DNA of 64,000 nt, from NCBI GenBank assembly GCA_964006375.1, contig OZ023264.1:178691131-178755130 (forward strand), given 5' to 3'. Position 1 is the first letter of the stretch, and every line of letters starts with the position of its first letter. Position numbers and translations under genes: made by a program. The notes under the pieces are model-generated. The model searched no databases and had not been told where the DNA came from. It worked only from the letters and a program-made list of their open reading frames with translations. This DNA comes from Tillus elongatus. Its lineage: Eukaryota; Arthropoda; Insecta; Coleoptera; Cleridae. Positions 61,996 through 64,000 of the stretch are shown here, piece after piece.

Positions 61996-63271
61996 GGTCC
62001 AGGATAGCGAGTGTAGAAGCGGCAGCAGCACCCCAGATGTGGGAGCAGTATTCGAGGTTTGGTTTTATTTGTGAAGTATATAAGGTATAGAGATTAGCCG
62101 GTGAAAAGTATTTGCGAGCCCGGAAGAGGAAACCTAATTTCTTAGCAGCCGCTTCTGCAATTGATGTGACATGTTGGTGCCAATTCAGATTTCGATCCAC
62201 AGAAATGCCAACAAGTGAAAAGGACTCATTACTTTGAATAACTTGGTTGTTCATTGTCATGGGTCTAGGACTGGTGTATCTCTTATGAAAAAGAAAGCAA
62301 GACTGTGATTTGGTGGGGTTGAATTGTACAATATTTCTACCTCCCCAGTCTAATATTTTTTCGAGATCCACGGAGACAGAACCCTCCATGAGTCTGCGAT
62401 CTTCATCTAATTGGGCGAAAGAGACAGGCTTAGAATATTGTATATTTGAGTGAAGGATGCTGTCGTCCGCGTAACTGTAAACTGGGTTGGATGTGCTAGA
62501 GGAGGTCATTGATGTGGAGAAGAAACAAAGTAGGGACTAAAGCTGAACCTTGAGGAACTCCTGCATTAATTTGATGCAGTTTAGAGGAATGGCCATCCAC
62601 GACAACAGAAATGCTCCGTTTGGAGAGGAAATTTGCTCTCCAGGTACAGAGTTTTGGTGGTAGGCCACAGGTCGAAAGTTTATTAAGCAGCGCTGCGTGC
62701 CAGACCTGGTCGAATGCTTTGGATATGTCTAGAGCGACAATCTGGGATTCACCATGTAGTTCCATATACTTGTTCCAAGAATGAGTGACAAAGAAAAGGA
62801 GGTCGGCAGTTGATCTGCGCTGACGGAATCCATACTGCCTGTCGTGGATTAGACTGTGTTTTTCAAGTAATTTTAGTAATTCGGTGTTTATATACTTTTC
62901 CATCACTTTGGAGGCGACTGAAAGGAGAGAAATAGGCCTGTAGTTGCTAGGAAGCGCTTTGGATCCTTTCTTGGAGACGGGTTGTATTCGAGCAGTTTTC
63001 CAGTTACTAGGGAATATGCCTCTATTGTAAGATGTCTGAAACAGACGAGTCAGGACAAGAACAAGTTCTGGTGGCAATTTTTTGAGAACAATTACTGGGA
63101 TCTCGTCAAGGCCAGAGGCTTTCCTGGTATTAAGAGAAGAAAGCATCTTTCGTACCTTTTTAGTTTTGAAAATGATATCTGTTATTTTATGCGCGACATT
63201 GGGGACTGTTGTTGGTGAACATTTGGAGGTGGACTGGGAGTAGAATTGCCGGCGAATAACGAGGCAACAAG
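61996..63271 (-). pseudogene. LINE-A copy 7 (both ends truncated)
   Basis: The 63,146-62,496 frame covers MLSSLNTRKASGLDEIPVIV, GFRQRRSTADLLFFVTHSWN, VALDISKAFDQVWHAALLNK and NAGVPQGSALVPTLFLLHIN. A 1-codon-scale frameshift then leads to VYSYADDSILHSNIQYSKPV and onward to AAAASTLAILDPVQT at ~61,990, where it fuses with LINE-B. The 5' portion and endonuclease are absent (ends near GGCGAATAACGAGGCAAC, 63,262). Confidence 0.87.
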
Positions 63272-63387
63272 TTTCTTTTAAAGAGAGTTACACTATCTAC
63301 AGATATAGCAAAATTTAGTTCTTTAGCTTCATAGAAAATTGAGTTTTCGCCATTTTTCTCAAAAGGAGTTAGAACGCAAGATTTGTT

Positions 63388-63572
63388 TGATAATAGAGAG
63401 ATATCGATGGTAACACTTTCGAAAGAATTCTTCGAATGTGCGCGTACTAGGACCTCTAAAATCGATCTTCAAGGTTTGTAAGTTTGAAGTATTAACTCTA
63501 CTAATATGCCGTATAATAATAGTGTACAATTCTTATGAAAATTCGCTACTATAACGCACTTGCTGCGTCGCG
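63388..63572 (-). repeat. short HINE-like copy without microsatellite
   Basis: GATAATAGAGAGATATCGAT and GCGCGTACTAGGACCTCTAA (M2) lead through ~70 bp of other sequence to the 5' terminus in reverse (GAAAATTCGCTACTATAACG, CACTTGCTGCGTCGCG). About 185 bp in total. Confidence 0.6.
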
Positions 63573-63574
63573 AA

Positions 63575-64000
63575 ATTTTCTCTTGTACAACCAGGTTAAT
63601 TTAGTCTGGTTACGATATTATGGTAAATAAGTAACAGGTAATCATGAAACTATAGAAAAAGCCTTTGCATCTGTATTATCTGTACCACTATTCTAATGAG
63701 GCTAGGAGCTATTTCTTTTTGGTATAGTCTGCATGCATAATACACCCAGTGCTGTATCACGGTCTGTATGTACGATAGCCAGCGGTGTCGTAATGGGATG
63801 AGTTGTCCGGTAGAAGTGAAGCAGATGAGTTGGCGGACCTCAGGGGGCCACTCGGACGCGTACTTGGAAGGTCGCGGTGTTAACGACCAGAGGCGGGCCC
63901 GGTAACGACCTTGGCCATTGCAACCTCTCTCTCCTTTCTCCGACCGTTTCGGGGGCCTGCAGATTGCATCGCCCCAGGTCACCAGCTTTAGTTAGTAGGT
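63575..64000. other. GC-richer terminal stretch, unassigned
   Basis: 63,575-63,605 is part of the dispersed repeat seen at 56,262 and 60,184. From 63,760 to the window end base composition is clearly more GC-rich. A 110-codon minus frame (63,650-63,982) crosses it, but I recognise no domain. It may be the edge of another element or of host sequence lying beyond the window. Confidence 0.3.

Overview
This is eukaryotic, repeat-saturated DNA. The transposon content (several Tc1/mariner lineages, Jockey/CR1-, I- and RTE-like LINEs, tRNA-derived SINEs, scraps of Ty3/gypsy) suggests an arthropod, perhaps an insect; this is inference, because no host marker in the window fixes the taxon. I see no operons, rRNA, functional tRNA or CRISPR array. 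The one convincing host coding feature is a 160-bp exon at 36,063-36,222 (+) encoding the C-terminal half of a FYVE zinc finger of the PLEKHF/phafin (Drosophila rush) type. It has a clear 3' splice site and an apparent GC-type 5' splice site. Most of the window is therefore probably intronic or gene-flanking.

Layout. 1-6.6 kb: decayed mariner copies, including two DD41D-like elements with TIRs of several hundred bp. 7.2-12.1 kb: a long composite repeat interrupted by a second DD41D-like element with ~440-bp TIRs. 12.5-17.1 kb: tRNA-SINE copies and an I-type LINE fragment with RNase H. 17.6-19.8 kb: a Jockey-type LINE pseudogene and another RT scrap. 20.1 kb: a full-length SINE with target-site duplications. 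22.2-22.95 kb: a large inverted repeat carrying hammerhead-like cores. 23.07-24.32 kb: a ~1.25-kb (TG)n tract inside a composite repeat. 25.9-27.1 kb: a D34D mariner with TIRs and TA target. 30.2-34.3 kb: an apparently intact two-ORF LINE (coiled-coil/RRM-like ORF1; endonuclease-RT ORF2). 34.3-35.9 kb: one sense copy of a Jockey/CR1-type LINE, here called LINE-A, just upstream of the FYVE exon. 37-64 kb: six mostly antisense LINE-A copies, a second LINE (LINE-B), CAGGG-ended DNA transposons, a GC-rich foldback, a gypsy RNase H fragment, MITEs and many (TA)n arrays.

The most interesting structure is a modular repeat family seen in more than fifteen places. Its best copies run: 5' terminus beginning GGACGCAGCAAGTGCGTTAT, conserved internal modules, a long (TA)n or (TG)n array, a conserved ~110-bp block, then a 3' terminal hairpin (TTAGTGAATTTT/AAAATTCACTAA). 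A short subterminal inverted repeat (GTGAATTTTC) lies near the 5' end. One copy sits inside a mariner gene, so its ends can be read against an uninterrupted paralogue. This organisation matches what is known of Helentron-associated non-autonomous elements (HINE/DINE-1 type). That assignment is inference: no Rep/helicase gene is present here. The family would explain most of the AT microsatellites, and other transposons have landed repeatedly in or beside those arrays.
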